Shown here: positions 9,237-21,514 of the stretch, one piece after another | Numbering within the stretch: the first letter of the stretch is position 1 | Layout: every line of letters starts with the position of its first letter | Origin: Paenarthrobacter sp. GOM3 | GTDB lineage: Bacteria > Actinomycetota > Actinomycetes > Actinomycetales > Micrococcaceae | DNA: 64,000 nucleotides | Direction: 5' to 3' | Assembly: GCF_018215265.2 (NCBI RefSeq) | Contig: NZ_CP136562.1 | Coordinates: 2,790,001 to 2,854,000 of the forward strand | Program-made: the position numbers and the translations under genes | Notes under the pieces: generated by a model | What the model was told of the DNA's origin: nothing | The model's input: only the letters and a program-made list of their open reading frames with translations | Database searches by the model: none

Positions 9237-10033
9237 TCGGGCTTGGCTTGGGCTGGAGCGCTTGGTTCCGCGATATCGGCCTCAGGTGACTGCTCGTCGG
9301 CGGCAGTAACAGGCGCGTCGTCGGCGGTGGCTTCCTCAGGTTCAGCCTGCGGTGCCGGGACCTCCCCCAGGGTTTCCCCAAAACCGAGGATGGACGGAAC
9401 GATTTCACGCAGGCGCTCAAGCTCGATGGCGCCTTGGCGAACCACGCGGAAGGGCGTGGACGTCGCATCGACGATGGTGGACGGCAGCGCTGCGGTGCCT
9501 TTGACGGGCCGGAAGCCACCTTCCAGGTAAACCTCTACCGACTCCGCAAGCTGGAGGCGGGCCTCGGAGGCTGTCTGGGCCGCTTGCTGGCCGGTGCGGT
9601 TGGCGGAAGAGACAGCGAGCGGGCCGGTGAGGCCCAGAAGATCCAAAGCGATCTCGTCATCGGGCATCCTGAGGGCGACGGTGCCTTTGGTGTCGCCCAA
9701 ATCCCAGTCAAGGGACGGCTGCGCATGCAGAATGAGGGTCAGGCCGCCGGGCCAGAAAGCCTGGGCCAGGGACCTGGCATCCGCCGGAACATCGGTGGCC
9801 AACCCGTCGAGGGCGTTGATCCGGGGAATCAGAACCGGCGGAGGCATCTGGCGGCTGCGGCCCTTGGAAGCGAGCAGCATGGTGACGGCCAGGGGTGAGA
9901 AGGCGTCCGCACCGATGCCGTAAACAGTGTCCGTGGGAAGCACGATGCACTTCTTTTCGCTGATGGCGCGCTGGGCATGCTGGAGGCCCTCAGTCCGCTG
10001 GTCATCGGAAGTGCAGTTGTAGGTTGTGGTCAC
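9233..10033 (-). CDS. L-threonylcarbamoyladenylate synthase (TsaC/Sua5/YrdC family)
   Basis: It makes threonylcarbamoyl-AMP from threonine, bicarbonate and ATP for t6A37 modification of ANN-decoding tRNAs. The YrdC domain spans about residues 15-215: VLPTDTVYGIGADAF, KGRSRQMPPPVLI (the usual KxR binding motif), LTLILHA, VALRMPDD, and AVSSANRTGQ. A 40-residue Glu/Ala-rich tail follows and is too short for a Sua5 C-terminal domain, so TsaC-like is the better label. It starts with GTG at 10033. Its position after prmC and before wecA is the conserved actinobacterial order. Confidence 0.93.
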   Translation of the reverse strand: MTTTYNCTSDDQRTEGLQHAQRAISEKKCIVLPTDTVYGIGADAFSPLAVTMLLASKGRSRQMPPPVLIPRINALDGLATDVPADARSLAQAFWPGGLTLILHAQPSLDWDLGDTKGTVALRMPDDEIALDLLGLTGPLAVSSANRTGQQAAQTASEARLQLAESVEVYLEGGFRPVKGTAALPSTIVDATSTPFRVVRQGAIELERLREIVPSILGFGETLGEVPAPQAEPEEATADDAPVTAADEQSPEADIAEPSAPAQAKPE

Positions 10034-10045
10034 AGCCCTATTCTT

Positions 10046-10918
10046 TCACTCATCAGGAGCAGCGCCTGCCAGCACTGCGCTGGTGGCACGTTCCTTGCCG
10101 TTCAGGTCAAAGTGCGTGGTGACGTCATTCCAACGTCCCGAGCGTCGCAGCATCCCGGCGATCCACGCCGCCTGGACTTCCGCGTGTTCCATCACAAAGT
10201 AGCCGCCGGGTTTCAGGAGTCGCGCTGCTGAGGCTGCTGCCGCCGTCGGGAGTTCCATGCCGTCCGCTCCCCCACCGTACAGTGCCTCGGGGGGATCGTG
10301 GAGTGCAACTTCCGGTTCTGTGGGTATCGCCTCGGCGGGGATGTACGGCGGGTTGGAAACGACGACGTCGAAGGTGCCGTTGTGTTCGGGCAGGGCATCG
10401 CGCAGGTCGCCTTGAACCAGGGCGACCCCCAGCGGCTGGAGGTTCTTCGCTGCCCACGCGTGCGCGAACGGACTGAATTCCACTGCGTGGACGTCCCCCC
10501 CCGGGACCTCGTGGGCTATTGAACCTGCGATCGCACCCGAACCGGTACCCAGGTCCACCACCTTGGGGTTTGGCACTCCTGCCAGGTGATCGATGACCAA
10601 CTGGACGACCGATTCCGTTTCGGGCCGGGGTATGAACACACCGGGGCCGACGCGCAATTCAAGATAACGGAAGTATGCGACGCCGGTGATGTGCTGCAAA
10701 GGGACGCGCTCGGCGCGTTCGGCCACCAGGTCCGCATAGCCTTCCGGGGCAGGATCACTGCCGAGGAGCATGGCACGAAGTCGGCCAAGGCCGACTCCCA
10801 GGAGGTGCTCCGCAAGGAGTTCTGCGTCCACGCGGGGCGTGGGAACGCCGGCCGCGGTGAGGACGGCAGTAGCCTCGCGGACAGCGTCCGCGAGGCTCTG
10901 GCCTGCATAAAACGTCAT
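10046..10918 (-). CDS. prmC: Release factor glutamine methyltransferase
   Basis: PrmC N5-methylates the glutamine of the GGQ motif in release factors 1 and 2. The protein has 290 residues: an N-terminal helical substrate-binding domain (about 1-80) and a Rossmann methyltransferase domain. The SAM motif VDLGTGSGA is at 121-129, and the NPPY signature that binds the substrate glutamine is at 189-192. It lies just downstream of prfA, whose product is its substrate. Confidence 0.96.
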   Translation of the reverse strand: MTFYAGQSLADAVREATAVLTAAGVPTPRVDAELLAEHLLGVGLGRLRAMLLGSDPAPEGYADLVAERAERVPLQHITGVAYFRYLELRVGPGVFIPRPETESVVQLVIDHLAGVPNPKVVDLGTGSGAIAGSIAHEVPGGDVHAVEFSPFAHAWAAKNLQPLGVALVQGDLRDALPEHNGTFDVVVSNPPYIPAEAIPTEPEVALHDPPEALYGGGADGMELPTAAAASAARLLKPGGYFVMEHAEVQAAWIAGMLRRSGRWNDVTTHFDLNGKERATSAVLAGAAPDE

Positions 10919-10961
10919 TGGTGTCCCTGCTGCGTGTACGGCCCAGTCTTCCTTGCGGAGA

Positions 10962-12041
10962 CTATTCGCCGATGGCGTCCAGGCGCGCCTGCTCGTCAGC
11001 TTCGATGGCCGACTGGATGACGGGCTCCAGGTCGCCGTTCATCACGGCGTCGAGGTTGTAGGCCTTGTAACCCGTGCGGTGGTCCGCAATCCGGTTTTCC
11101 GGGAAGTTGTACGTACGGATCCGCTCCGAACGGTCCATGGTGCGGATCTGCGACTTGCGCTGCTCGGAGTTGGCGGCGTCGATCTGCTCCTGCTGGTGGG
11201 CGAGGAGACGGGCGCGAAGGACGCGCATACCGGCTTCACGGTTCTGCAGCTGGGACTTCTCGTTCTGCATCGCCACAACGATTCCCGTTGGCAAGTGGGT
11301 GATGCGGACGGCGGAGTCGGTGGTGTTCACGGACTGGCCACCGGGACCTGATGACCGGTAGACGTCGATCTTGAGGTCGTTCTGGTTGATTTCGAGCTCT
11401 TCGGGTTCATCCACTTCGGGGAGCACCAGCACGCCGGCGGCGGAGGTGTGGATGCGGCCCTGCGATTCGGTGACGGGCACCCGCTGCACCCGGTGAACGC
11501 CGCCCTCGAACTTCAACCGTGCAAACACGCCCTGCGCGGGATCGTTCGAGTTGCCCTTGATGGCAACGGCAACGTCCTTGTAACCGCCGAGGTCCGACTC
11601 GGTGGCGGAAATCATTTCGGTCTTCCAACCGCGGGACTCTGCGTAGCGCATGTACATGCGCAGGAGGTCGCCGGCGAACAAAGCGGCTTCGTCTCCGCCT
11701 TCGCCGCCCTTCACTTCAAGGATCACGTTGCGTGCGTCATCGGGATCGCGCGGGATCAGCAAACGGCGCAGCTTTTCCTGGGCGGCGGGAATCTGCTCTT
11801 CCAGCTGCTCAACTTCGGCCGCGAACTCCGAATCCTCGTCAGCCATCTCCTTGGCAGCTTCAAGATCATCGTTGAGCCCGCGCCACTTGTTGTAAGCCTC
11901 CACAATGCCCTGAAGCTGAGCCGAACGACGCCCCAACTTCCTGGCCGCAGACTGATCAGCATAAACGGCAGGATCGCTCAACTGCGCCTGAATAGCAGCA
12001 TGCTCATCAAGCAATCCCTGTACGGACTCAAACATTTTCAA
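10962..12041 (-). CDS. prfA: Peptide chain release factor 1
   Basis: RF1 reads UAA and UAG stops and triggers peptidyl-tRNA hydrolysis. The product has 359 residues, the standard length. The stop-codon recognition tripeptide is PVT at 189-191 (PAT in E. coli; PVT occurs in other bacteria), within [14 protein letters not shown]. The catalytic GGQ is at 234-236 in [10 protein letters not shown]. Domain order is normal: an N-terminal helical bundle, then domains 2-4. It is followed by prmC after 43 bp. Upstream, 248 bp separate it from rho. Confidence 0.98.
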   Translation of the reverse strand: MKMFESVQGLLDEHAAIQAQLSDPAVYADQSAARKLGRRSAQLQGIVEAYNKWRGLNDDLEAAKEMADEDSEFAAEVEQLEEQIPAAQEKLRRLLIPRDPDDARNVILEVKGGEGGDEAALFAGDLLRMYMRYAESRGWKTEMISATESDLGGYKDVAVAIKGNSNDPAQGVFARLKFEGGVHRVQRVPVTESQGRIHTSAAGVLVLPEVDEPEELEINQNDLKIDVYRSSGPGGQSVNTTDSAVRITHLPTGIVVAMQNEKSQLQNREAGMRVLRARLLAHQQEQIDAANSEQRKSQIRTMDRSERIRTYNFPENRIADHRTGYKAYNLDAVMNGDLEPVIQSAIEADEQARLDAIGE

Positions 12042-12164
12042 ACCTCTTTCGACTTCTACAAGTCTAATAACTGCGTCGTGGGGTCACGCACAGCCCATCT
12101 GGGGCCCACATGGGGCGTTTCTGACCTCACGTGGTGTCGGGCCAAGGATTCCTTTAAACAAAGA

Positions 12165-12278
12165 CCGCTCAAAATATGCCGGCCAGGGAGTGGCTTCGGG
12201 CCTGCCGGAGCCGGGTAGCTTTCGATCGAAGATCGCAAGCTACCCGGCGTAGGGGCGGGGCCGGCATATTTTGAGCGG
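12165..12278. repeat. Nested palindromic intergenic element
   Basis: Outer arms of 20 bp are perfect inverted copies (12165-12184, CCGCTCAAAATATGCCGGCC, and 12259-12278). Inside is a second inverted repeat with 12-bp arms, GCCGGGTAGCTT (12210-12221) and AAGCTACCCGGC (12237-12248), enclosing GATCGAAGATCGC-type sequence. The whole element is 114 bp and sits between rho and prfA with no coding potential. It could be a REP/MITE-type repeat or a strong RNA structure ending rho transcription. No target-site duplication is evident at its borders. Confidence 0.75.
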
Positions 12279-12289
12279 TTAGAGCACAG

Positions 12290-14452
<2,163 letters not shown>

Positions 14453-14752
14453 GAAGGATCCTTCCCCCTCGACGGCGTCCAGAGCGAGAGCTGGACGCGA
14501 TGATTTGTTCTGGGCTGCAGTTCAGATCTGCAGCCTGCGATTTGGCCGTGCCTGATGGATTGTGGCCACCAGGGCCGGATACTGATCGTCATCACTGGAT
14601 CCAGTTACCCGGACAGCCGGCCGAATGATCAGGAACAGAGAAAGATCTGCGGCACCTGAGGCCGGAAAGAGACGACACCACCAACGTTGGCACAGTTGAC
14701 GAAAGGTACGGCGAAACTGCCGCGATCCAAAATCAGGGAACTGCCCGCGGTT
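14453..14752. other. rho leader / thrB-rho gap, no gene seen
   Basis: These 300 bp between the thrB stop and the rho start contain no open frame with family resemblance. They must hold the rho 5' leader, since rho and thrB are co-directional. Rho genes are often autoregulated through a long leader, but I see no clear terminator hairpin with a U-run and no confident promoter. Confidence 0.5.
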
Positions 14753-15727
14753 TTACCGGCGGTGCACTTCCACTCTAGCACCTTGAACGTCTACGGCCAG
14801 CGTCATCACACGCCAGCCGACGTCGGGTGTGTTGGCCGCCGTGAATGCCCCAATGAATTCAGCAACTGTGGCGGCTTCGCGTTCGCCGTTAGCCAGCACC
14901 ATCACGGTGGGGCCGGCGCCCGATACGACAGCTGCATGCCCCGCGGAACGCAGCGCCGAAATGAGATCCGCGCTGGGGCGCATTGCCTGCGCGCGGTAGC
15001 TCTGGTGGAGGTAGTCTTCAGTGCCCGGGAGCAGGAACTCAGGCTGCGCAGTCAGTGCGTGGATGAGCAGGGCTGCGCGTCCGGAGTTCATTGCTGCCGC
15101 GTGATGGCCAACGGATGCCGGGAGCAGGCCGCGGGCAGTTTCAGTGGACAGTTCGTAATCGGGCACGGCCACCACTGGGATCACGTCGGGTGCCACGTCG
15201 GCGCGGGTGCTGCTGTACTGCTCGCTGTCCTGCCATGACAGCGCCAGTCCGCCGAAAATCGCCGGTGCGACGTTGTCCGGGTGACCTTCGATCTCACTGG
15301 TCAGCTGCAGGATCCAGTCGCGGTCCTGCCGGGATTCCTCGGGAACCAAGGCATTGGCGGCCGTCACGGCCGCGACGACGGCCGACGCGGACGAGCCAAG
15401 CCCCCGGCCATGGGGATTGACGTTGACAGCCGTAATTTTCAGGCCCGAACGCTGGAAGCCCAGGCGATCCAGCGCCAAGTCGATGGCCCGGACCACCAAA
15501 TGACTGGCATCGCGAGGGAGGGTATCGGCCCCTTCACCGGAGAGCTCGAACTCGAGCTCTCCGGTGCCAAGGGTTTCCACCGTCAAGGTGTCGTAAATGG
15601 ACAAGGCCAAGCCGAGGCTGTCGTAGCCGGGGCCCAGGTTGGCACTCGTACCGGGCACCTTGACGGTCAGCAGCTGGCCTGCCGCGACGAGTGCACGATC
15701 GGTCGCGGTGGGCTGCGTTGATTCCAC
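14753..15727 (-). CDS. thrB: Homoserine kinase
   Basis: It phosphorylates L-homoserine to O-phosphohomoserine, the step before threonine synthase. From the GTG at 15727 the protein has 324 residues, normal for the GHMP-kinase family. The N-terminal VKVPGTSANLGPGYDSLGLA and the ATP-binding GRGLGSSASAVVAAV are family hallmarks, and the late SGAGPTVMVL is the third GHMP motif. The frame is open for another 83 codons upstream but only as an arginine-rich shadow inside thrC. GTG lies 2 bases after the thrC stop and has GGAAG upstream. Confidence 0.95.
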   Translation of the reverse strand: MESTQPTATDRALVAAGQLLTVKVPGTSANLGPGYDSLGLALSIYDTLTVETLGTGELEFELSGEGADTLPRDASHLVVRAIDLALDRLGFQRSGLKITAVNVNPHGRGLGSSASAVVAAVTAANALVPEESRQDRDWILQLTSEIEGHPDNVAPAIFGGLALSWQDSEQYSSTRADVAPDVIPVVAVPDYELSTETARGLLPASVGHHAAAMNSGRAALLIHALTAQPEFLLPGTEDYLHQSYRAQAMRPSADLISALRSAGHAAVVSGAGPTVMVLANGEREAATVAEFIGAFTAANTPDVGWRVMTLAVDVQGARVEVHRR

Positions 15728-15729
15728 TC

Positions 15730-16833
15730 TTAGTTTTCTTCCAGTCCCAGTTCTGCGGCAACGGTGACGACGTCGTTCGGCACCTTGACGGGCTGGACAT
15801 CGCTGCCGTCTTCGGTGCGAAGGGCCCACTGCGGATCCTTGAGGCCATGACCTGTGACGGTGATGACGATGGTCTTGCCCGAAGGAACCTCGCCCGCCGC
15901 GTGCTTCTTGATCAGGCCAGCAACGCCGGCTGCGGAGCCGGGCTCGACGAAGACACCTTCCTTGGCGGACAACCAACGGTGTGCCGCCAGGATCTCCTCA
16001 TCGGTGACGGCCTCGATCAGTCCGCCGGATTCGTCGCGGGCCGCTACAGCGGTGTCCCACGACGCCGGGTTGCCGATGCGGATGGCAGTGGCGATGGTGT
16101 CGGGCTCGGTGATGGGGTGCCCTGCTACGAAGGGCGCGGCACCTGCAGCCTGGAAGCCCCACATGATGGGGGTTTTGGTGGAGACGGCGGGAAGCGTTCC
16201 GTTGGCGGTCTCGAAGGGCGCGGAGTATTCCTTGTAGCCCTTCCAGTAGGCGCTGATGTTGCCGGCGTTGCCGACGGGAAGCACATGGATGTCGGGGGCG
16301 TCGCCCAGCGAGTCAACCACTTCGAAGGCACCGGTCTTCTGGCCCTGGATACGCGCCGGATTGACGGAGTTCACCAGGAAGACCGGGTAGGCCTCGCCGA
16401 GCTTGCGGGCGATGTCCAGGCAGTTGTCAAAGTTGCCATCCACCTGGAGCAAGGTGGCGCCATGCGCGATGGCCTGGCTCAGCTTGCCCATGGAGATCTT
16501 GCCTTCGGGGACCAGCACTGCGCATTTGAGCCCTGCGGCGGTTGCGTAGGCCGCCGCCGAAGCGGAGGTGTTGCCAGTAGAGGCACAGACAACGGCTTTT
16601 GCACCGGCTTCCACGGCCGCGGTCATGGCCATGGTCATGCCACGGTCCTTGAAGGAACCCGTGGGGTTCATGCCCTCCACCTTGAGGTACACCTCCGAGC
16701 CGGTGAGCTCGGAGAGCTTCTGCGCGTGAACGAGCGGAGTACCGCCCTCGCCGAGGGTGATGACCTTGGTGGCTTCCGTTACGGGCAAACGATCAGCGTA
16801 TTCGCGGATTACTCCGCGCCATTGGTGAGCCAC
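15730..16833 (-). CDS. thrC: Threonine synthase
   Basis: This PLP enzyme converts O-phosphohomoserine to threonine and phosphate. It has 367 residues, the short actinobacterial type. The N-terminal part reads [11 protein letters not shown], the PLP lysine lies in [10 protein letters not shown] near residue 62, and the phosphate-binding loop follows ([15 protein letters not shown]). The GTG start at 16833 directly abuts the hom stop, so hom-thrC-thrB is one tightly packed operon. Confidence 0.97.
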   Translation of the reverse strand: MAHQWRGVIREYADRLPVTEATKVITLGEGGTPLVHAQKLSELTGSEVYLKVEGMNPTGSFKDRGMTMAMTAAVEAGAKAVVCASTGNTSASAAAYATAAGLKCAVLVPEGKISMGKLSQAIAHGATLLQVDGNFDNCLDIARKLGEAYPVFLVNSVNPARIQGQKTGAFEVVDSLGDAPDIHVLPVGNAGNISAYWKGYKEYSAPFETANGTLPAVSTKTPIMWGFQAAGAAPFVAGHPITEPDTIATAIRIGNPASWDTAVAARDESGGLIEAVTDEEILAAHRWLSAKEGVFVEPGSAAGVAGLIKKHAAGEVPSGKTIVITVTGHGLKDPQWALRTEDGSDVQPVKVPNDVVTVAAELGLEEN

Positions 16834-18150
16834 TTAGACCCCTTCTACCCGCAGTACGGATGTCACAGAATTGATGACGTCAAGGCCCTTTACGGCCTCG
16901 ACGGTTGCTGCGAGTGCAGCTTCGGATGCACGGTGCGTCACGATTTTCAGCTCCGCCGACTCGACCTTGGAGGCCGCGTCGCGGTGGATTGTCTGGCGCA
17001 TGGTCTCGATGGACACGCCGTGCTCGGCAAAGATGTGCGCAATGCGGGCCAGGACGCCCGCCTGGTCGGCGACATCGAGGCCAATGTAGTAACTCGTGTT
17101 CGAGGCATCGATAGGCAGCGCAGGGACATGCCCCGTGGTGGTTTCCGTTCGGCCCGGGCCACCCAGTACGAGGCGACGGGCTGCGGAGACGAGATCGCCC
17201 AGTACGGCGGAGGCGGTGGGGGTACCCCCGGCGCCCTGGCCGTAGAACATCAGTTCGCCGGCGTTTTCGGCCTCAATGAACACCGCGTTGAAGGCTCCGC
17301 GAACGGCGGCCAGCGGGTGCTCACGGGGCAGGAGGGTGGGGTGTACCCGCACCGAAATACCGCTGCCGTTATCCGAAGACTCAATCTTTTCGGCAATGGC
17401 GAGCAACTTGATGACAAAGCCCGCCTCTTTGGCCGAGGCGATGTCCGCAGCACTGACCTTGGTGATGCCTTCGCAGTAGACATCGTCCAAGGAGAAGCGC
17501 GTGTGGAAGGACAGGGACGCCAGGATGGCTGCCTTGGCGGCGGCATCGTGACCTTCGACGTCGGCAGTAGGGTCCGCTTCTGCGTACCCAAGCCGCTGGG
17601 CTTCAGCCAGGGCGTCAGCGAACTGTGCGCCGGTGGTGTCCATCTGGTCGAGGATGAAGTTGGTGGTGCCATTGACGATGCCCAGCACCCGGGTGATGCG
17701 GTCGCCCGACAGGCTGTCACGGATGGGGCGCAGGATGGGAATCGCGCCGGCCACGGCCGCTTCGTAGGAGAGCTGGACGCCTGCCTTGTCAGCCTCTTCG
17801 TAGAGGGTGGGGCCGTCCTGGGCGAGCAACGCCTTATTGCCGGTAACCACGCAGGCACCGTTCTGGATGGCCGTCAGGATCAAAGAACGGGCAGGCTCAA
17901 TGCCGCCCATCAGTTCGATGACGAGGTCCGCATCCTTGACCAGGGTGTCGGCATCAGTGGTGAACAGTTCACGGGGCAGCTCAACGTCGCGCGGTGCATC
18001 GATGGTGCGCACGGCAATGCCCGAAAGTTCCAGTCGGGCTCCGCTGCGGGCGGCCAAGGCTTCGGCGTCGTCAATCAGAATCCGCGCAACCTGGGCCCCA
18101 ACGTTGCCACAGCCCAGCAGGGCCACCTTCAAGGTTTGCACTTCAGACAT
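16834..18150 (-). CDS. hom: Homoserine dehydrogenase
   Basis: NAD(P)H-dependent reduction of aspartate semialdehyde to homoserine commits carbon to threonine and methionine. The product has 438 residues: a Rossmann domain with LLGCGNVGAQVARIL at about 10-24, the catalytic domain with NGTTNFILDQM and the YAEADPTADVEG segment, and a C-terminal ACT domain (DVADQAGVLARIAHIFAEHG) that typically senses threonine. The start overlaps the end of lysA by 8 bp. Confidence 0.97.
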   Translation of the reverse strand: MSEVQTLKVALLGCGNVGAQVARILIDDAEALAARSGARLELSGIAVRTIDAPRDVELPRELFTTDADTLVKDADLVIELMGGIEPARSLILTAIQNGACVVTGNKALLAQDGPTLYEEADKAGVQLSYEAAVAGAIPILRPIRDSLSGDRITRVLGIVNGTTNFILDQMDTTGAQFADALAEAQRLGYAEADPTADVEGHDAAAKAAILASLSFHTRFSLDDVYCEGITKVSAADIASAKEAGFVIKLLAIAEKIESSDNGSGISVRVHPTLLPREHPLAAVRGAFNAVFIEAENAGELMFYGQGAGGTPTASAVLGDLVSAARRLVLGGPGRTETTTGHVPALPIDASNTSYYIGLDVADQAGVLARIAHIFAEHGVSIETMRQTIHRDAASKVESAELKIVTHRASEAALAATVEAVKGLDVINSVTSVLRVEGV

Positions 18151-19615
18151 TCGCCACTCCCATGTCGCGGTTCAAGAGATCTTCTTCGGTTTCCCCGCGG
18201 ACAATCAGCCGGGCGGCTCCGTCGCGTACAGCGACAACGCCAGGCCGGGCCAGGTAGTTGTAGTTGCTGGAGAGGGCCCAGCAGTAGGCGCCGGTACCCG
18301 GTACTGCGAGCAAATCACCGGCTGCCACATCCGCGGGCAGATATACATCTCTAACAACTATGTCGCCGCTCTCGCAATGTTTGCCCACTACGCGGGACAG
18401 CTGCGGAGCGGCCGTGGAGTCGCGTGAAGCCAAAATTGCCGAATAATCCGCGTCGTACAGCACCGGACGGGCGTTGTCGCTCATCCCGCCGTCCACCGAC
18501 ACATAGCGCCGCGGATACGTAACGTTCCCCTCCCCTGTTTCACTCTCCGGGACGTCGACACGGACGGTTTTGAGCGTGCCAACTTCATAGAGCGTGAAGG
18601 TACTGCTTCCCACAATTGCGCGTCCTGGTTCGATGGAGATCCGTGGCGCAGTGATGCCCAGTTGGACACACGTGGAACGAACGACGTCGGCCATGGCCTG
18701 CGCGATCTCGGCGGCCGGCCGGGGCGTGTCCACAGGTGTGTAGGCGATGCCGTAACCTCCGCCGAGGTCCAGTTCGGGAAGCGTGATGGAGTATTTCGCC
18801 TGCATGGCAGCAAGGAAACCGAGGAGTTTCTCCGCAGCCAAGGCAAAGCCGTCAGGCTCGAAAATCTGTGAGCCGATGTGGCAGTGCAGGCCCAGCAGCT
18901 CGATGCTGTCGTAGGCGGTGGCCGCAGCCACTGCCTCTTCTGCTGCCGAGAGCCCTGCTTCGTCGGTGGAGTCCCCCGCCATGGAGAGGCCGAACTTCTG
19001 GTCCTCGTGGGCAGTGGCAATGAACTCATGGGTGTGGGCGTGAACGCCCGGGGTCAGCCGCAGCATGACTTTGGCTGTTTCGCCCCGGCTGGAGGCGATC
19101 TTTGCCACCCGTTCCAGTTCATCGAGGCTATCCACCACGATCCGGCCAAGGGACATGTCCAGGGCACGGTTGATTTCCGCGTCGGATTTGTTGTTGCCGT
19201 GCAGCCCAAGGTTGGGACCCTCGATCCCCGCACGGGCGGCAACTGCAAGCTCACCCCCGGAACAGGTGTCCAGGCGGAGGCCCTCTTCAGCCACCCAGGT
19301 GGCCACTGCAGTGCACAGGAAGGACTTCCCTGCGTAGTAGACGTCCACTCCCCCGCAGATGTCAGCGAAAGCTTCGTCGAAGGCGTCCTTGAACGCCCTG
19401 GCGCGGGATCGGAAATCCGACTCGCTCATGACGAACAGTGGTGTACCGAATTGTTCCTTCAGCGCACTGACAGCAAGGCCGTCGATGGTGACCTCGCCGG
19501 CGTCGTTCTTCTCCACGCCGGCAGCCCACATGGGCGACTGCAGGGCGTTGAGGTCCTCGGGGACGGCCAACCAATCCGGAGCGAGCGGTGAAGCGTGTGC
19601 AGCGTTTGTGTTCAT
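18143..19615 (-). CDS. lysA: Diaminopimelate decarboxylase
   Basis: It catalyses the last step of lysine synthesis, PLP-dependent decarboxylation of meso-diaminopimelate. The protein has 490 residues. The PLP-lysine strand reads VYYAGKSFLC at about 90, followed by LHCHIGSQIFE, GGGYGIAYTP (phosphate binding) and ISIEPGRAIVG. The C-terminal region has the dimer-interface Cys motif CESGDIV. It follows argS by 4 bp and precedes hom, the common argS-lysA-hom arrangement of actinobacteria. Confidence 0.97.
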   Translation of the reverse strand: MNTNAAHASPLAPDWLAVPEDLNALQSPMWAAGVEKNDAGEVTIDGLAVSALKEQFGTPLFVMSESDFRSRARAFKDAFDEAFADICGGVDVYYAGKSFLCTAVATWVAEEGLRLDTCSGGELAVAARAGIEGPNLGLHGNNKSDAEINRALDMSLGRIVVDSLDELERVAKIASSRGETAKVMLRLTPGVHAHTHEFIATAHEDQKFGLSMAGDSTDEAGLSAAEEAVAAATAYDSIELLGLHCHIGSQIFEPDGFALAAEKLLGFLAAMQAKYSITLPELDLGGGYGIAYTPVDTPRPAAEIAQAMADVVRSTCVQLGITAPRISIEPGRAIVGSSTFTLYEVGTLKTVRVDVPESETGEGNVTYPRRYVSVDGGMSDNARPVLYDADYSAILASRDSTAAPQLSRVVGKHCESGDIVVRDVYLPADVAAGDLLAVPGTGAYCWALSSNYNYLARPGVVAVRDGAARLIVRGETEEDLLNRDMGVANV

Positions 19616-19619
19616 GGCC

Positions 19620-21269
19620 CTACATCCGTTCCGGCGCCGAGACGCCCAGCAGTTCGAGTCCGTTGGCCAGCACCTGGCTGGTGGCGTCGTTCAACCACAG
19701 GCGGGTGCGGTTGACGTCCTGGACGGGTTCGTCGCCCTGGGGTGAGACACGGCAGGCGTCGTACCAGCGGTGGTAGGCGCCGGCGATGACCTCGAGGTGG
19801 CGGGCCACCCGGTGGGGTTCCCGCAGTTCGGCAGCTTTCGCAACGATTGAGGGGTAGCTGCCCAAGTAGGAGAGCAACTCGTTTTCCGTGGCGTGGTCCA
19901 GCAGCGACGCGTCGAAGACAGAACGGTCCACGCCGGCCTCCTCGGCGTTCCGCGCCGTACCGCGGGAGCGGGCGTGGGCGTACTGCACGTAGAACACTGG
20001 GTTCTCGTTGCTGTGCTTCTTTAACAGTTCCGGGTCCAGGGTCAGGGGGGAATCTGCGGGGAAGCGGGCCAGGGAGTAGCGGACAGCGTCCTTGCCGAGC
20101 CAGGAAATGAGGTCCTTGAGCTCAATGATGTTGCCCGCACGCTTGGACAGCTTGGCGCCGTTGACGGACACCAGCTGGCCGATCAGGACCTCAATGTTGA
20201 CTTCGGGGTCGTCACCGGCACACGCGGCAATGGCCTTCAAACGGTTGATGTACCCGTGGTGGTCCGCGCCGAGCAGGTAGATCTTCTCGGTGAACCCGCG
20301 GTCCTTCTTGGACAGGTAGTACGCGGCGTCCGCTGCAAAGTAGGTCGGTTCGCCGTTGGCACGGATCATGACGCGGTCTTTGTCGTCGCCGAAATCGGTG
20401 GTGCGCAACCAGACGGCACCGCCGTCGTCGAACACGTGGCCCTGCTCGCGAAGGCGCGCCACGGCGGATTCGATCGCACCGGCGTCGTGCAGTTCCTTCT
20501 CGGAGAAGAAGACATCGAACTCCACGCCAAACCCGGCCAGCGTGGTCTTGATGTCCGCCATCTGGGCCTCGTAGGCCGCAGCGCGGATGACCGGCAGCGC
20601 GGCCTCGTCCGTCAGTTCGCGGACATCCGGGTGGGCTTTCAGAACCTCGTCGCCGAGTTCCCGGATGTACTCGCCCGGGTAGCCGCCTTCGGGGACTCCA
20701 CGGCCGTGCAGCCGCGAAAGCACGGAGTTGGCGAAGACGTTCATCTGCGAACCGGCGTCGTTGATGTAGTACTCGGCGGTGACGTCGGCACCGGAAGCCC
20801 GGAGGACACGGGCGATCGAATCGCCTAAGGCAGCCCAGCGAGTGTGCCCGATGTGCAAAGGACCGGTGGGATTGGCTGAAACGAATTCCATGTTGACCAC
20901 GCGGCCCGCGAGGGCCTGGTTTGTCCCATAGCTGGTACCGGCCTCAACAATGGCTTTGGCCAAGGCACCGGCCGCAGCGGCATCGACTGTGATGTTAAGG
21001 AAGCCGGGACCGGCGATATCAACGCCCGTTACCCCGGGAATGGCCTGCAGCCGGTTGCTGAGGATGGTGGCGAATTCGCGGGGATTCATGCCGGCCTGCT
21101 TGGACAACTGCAACGCAATATTGGTGGCCCAGTCTCCGTGGTCCCGGTTCTTGGGTCGCTCCACCCGCACGGCGTCTGGCACGGACGTTTCCGTCAACGC
21201 GATTTCACCGGCGGAGACGGCGTCCTTGAGGCAGGCGGATATGGCAGCAGAGAGTTCTTCGGGAGTCAC
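19620..21269 (-). CDS. argS: Arginyl-tRNA synthetase
   Basis: Class I aminoacyl-tRNA synthetase that charges tRNA-Arg. The product has 549 residues: the N-terminal Arg-tRNA-synthetase domain, the HIGH motif in NPTGPLHIGHTRWAALG at about residue 133, the KMSKS counterpart GAKLSKRAGN, and a C-terminal DALR anticodon-binding domain ending in LGVSAPERM. It is the first gene of the long minus-strand block, divergent from the flavin cassette across 245 bp. A tRNA-Arg gene lies 3 kb away. Confidence 0.97.
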   Translation of the reverse strand: MTPEELSAAISACLKDAVSAGEIALTETSVPDAVRVERPKNRDHGDWATNIALQLSKQAGMNPREFATILSNRLQAIPGVTGVDIAGPGFLNITVDAAAAGALAKAIVEAGTSYGTNQALAGRVVNMEFVSANPTGPLHIGHTRWAALGDSIARVLRASGADVTAEYYINDAGSQMNVFANSVLSRLHGRGVPEGGYPGEYIRELGDEVLKAHPDVRELTDEAALPVIRAAAYEAQMADIKTTLAGFGVEFDVFFSEKELHDAGAIESAVARLREQGHVFDDGGAVWLRTTDFGDDKDRVMIRANGEPTYFAADAAYYLSKKDRGFTEKIYLLGADHHGYINRLKAIAACAGDDPEVNIEVLIGQLVSVNGAKLSKRAGNIIELKDLISWLGKDAVRYSLARFPADSPLTLDPELLKKHSNENPVFYVQYAHARSRGTARNAEEAGVDRSVFDASLLDHATENELLSYLGSYPSIVAKAAELREPHRVARHLEVIAGAYHRWYDACRVSPQGDEPVQDVNRTRLWLNDATSQVLANGLELLGVSAPERM

Positions 21270-21514
21270 GGATCTAGCCTACCGGGGGCCCGCAAAGTCG
21301 CGGAATTGAGGCTGCCGTATGTGGATACTTTCGACACAGCCTTGGCACAGGTTCGACTGGCGGCCGGCACAGACTGAACCATTAGGCTCATTTCAACGTT
21401 ATGAACACGTAAGGGGACGGCCCGAGCGGCCTCCCCGGACAAGCAAGGACTTTGGAGTCATTGCCCCTTATGCATACCGGTCCAGTCGAACGTTCAGTTG
21501 AAACGAGTAGAACC

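Noticed and set aside
15691..18354. 887-residue plus-strand open frame
   Set aside because: It is the antisense shadow of thrC and hom, which show clear catalytic motifs.
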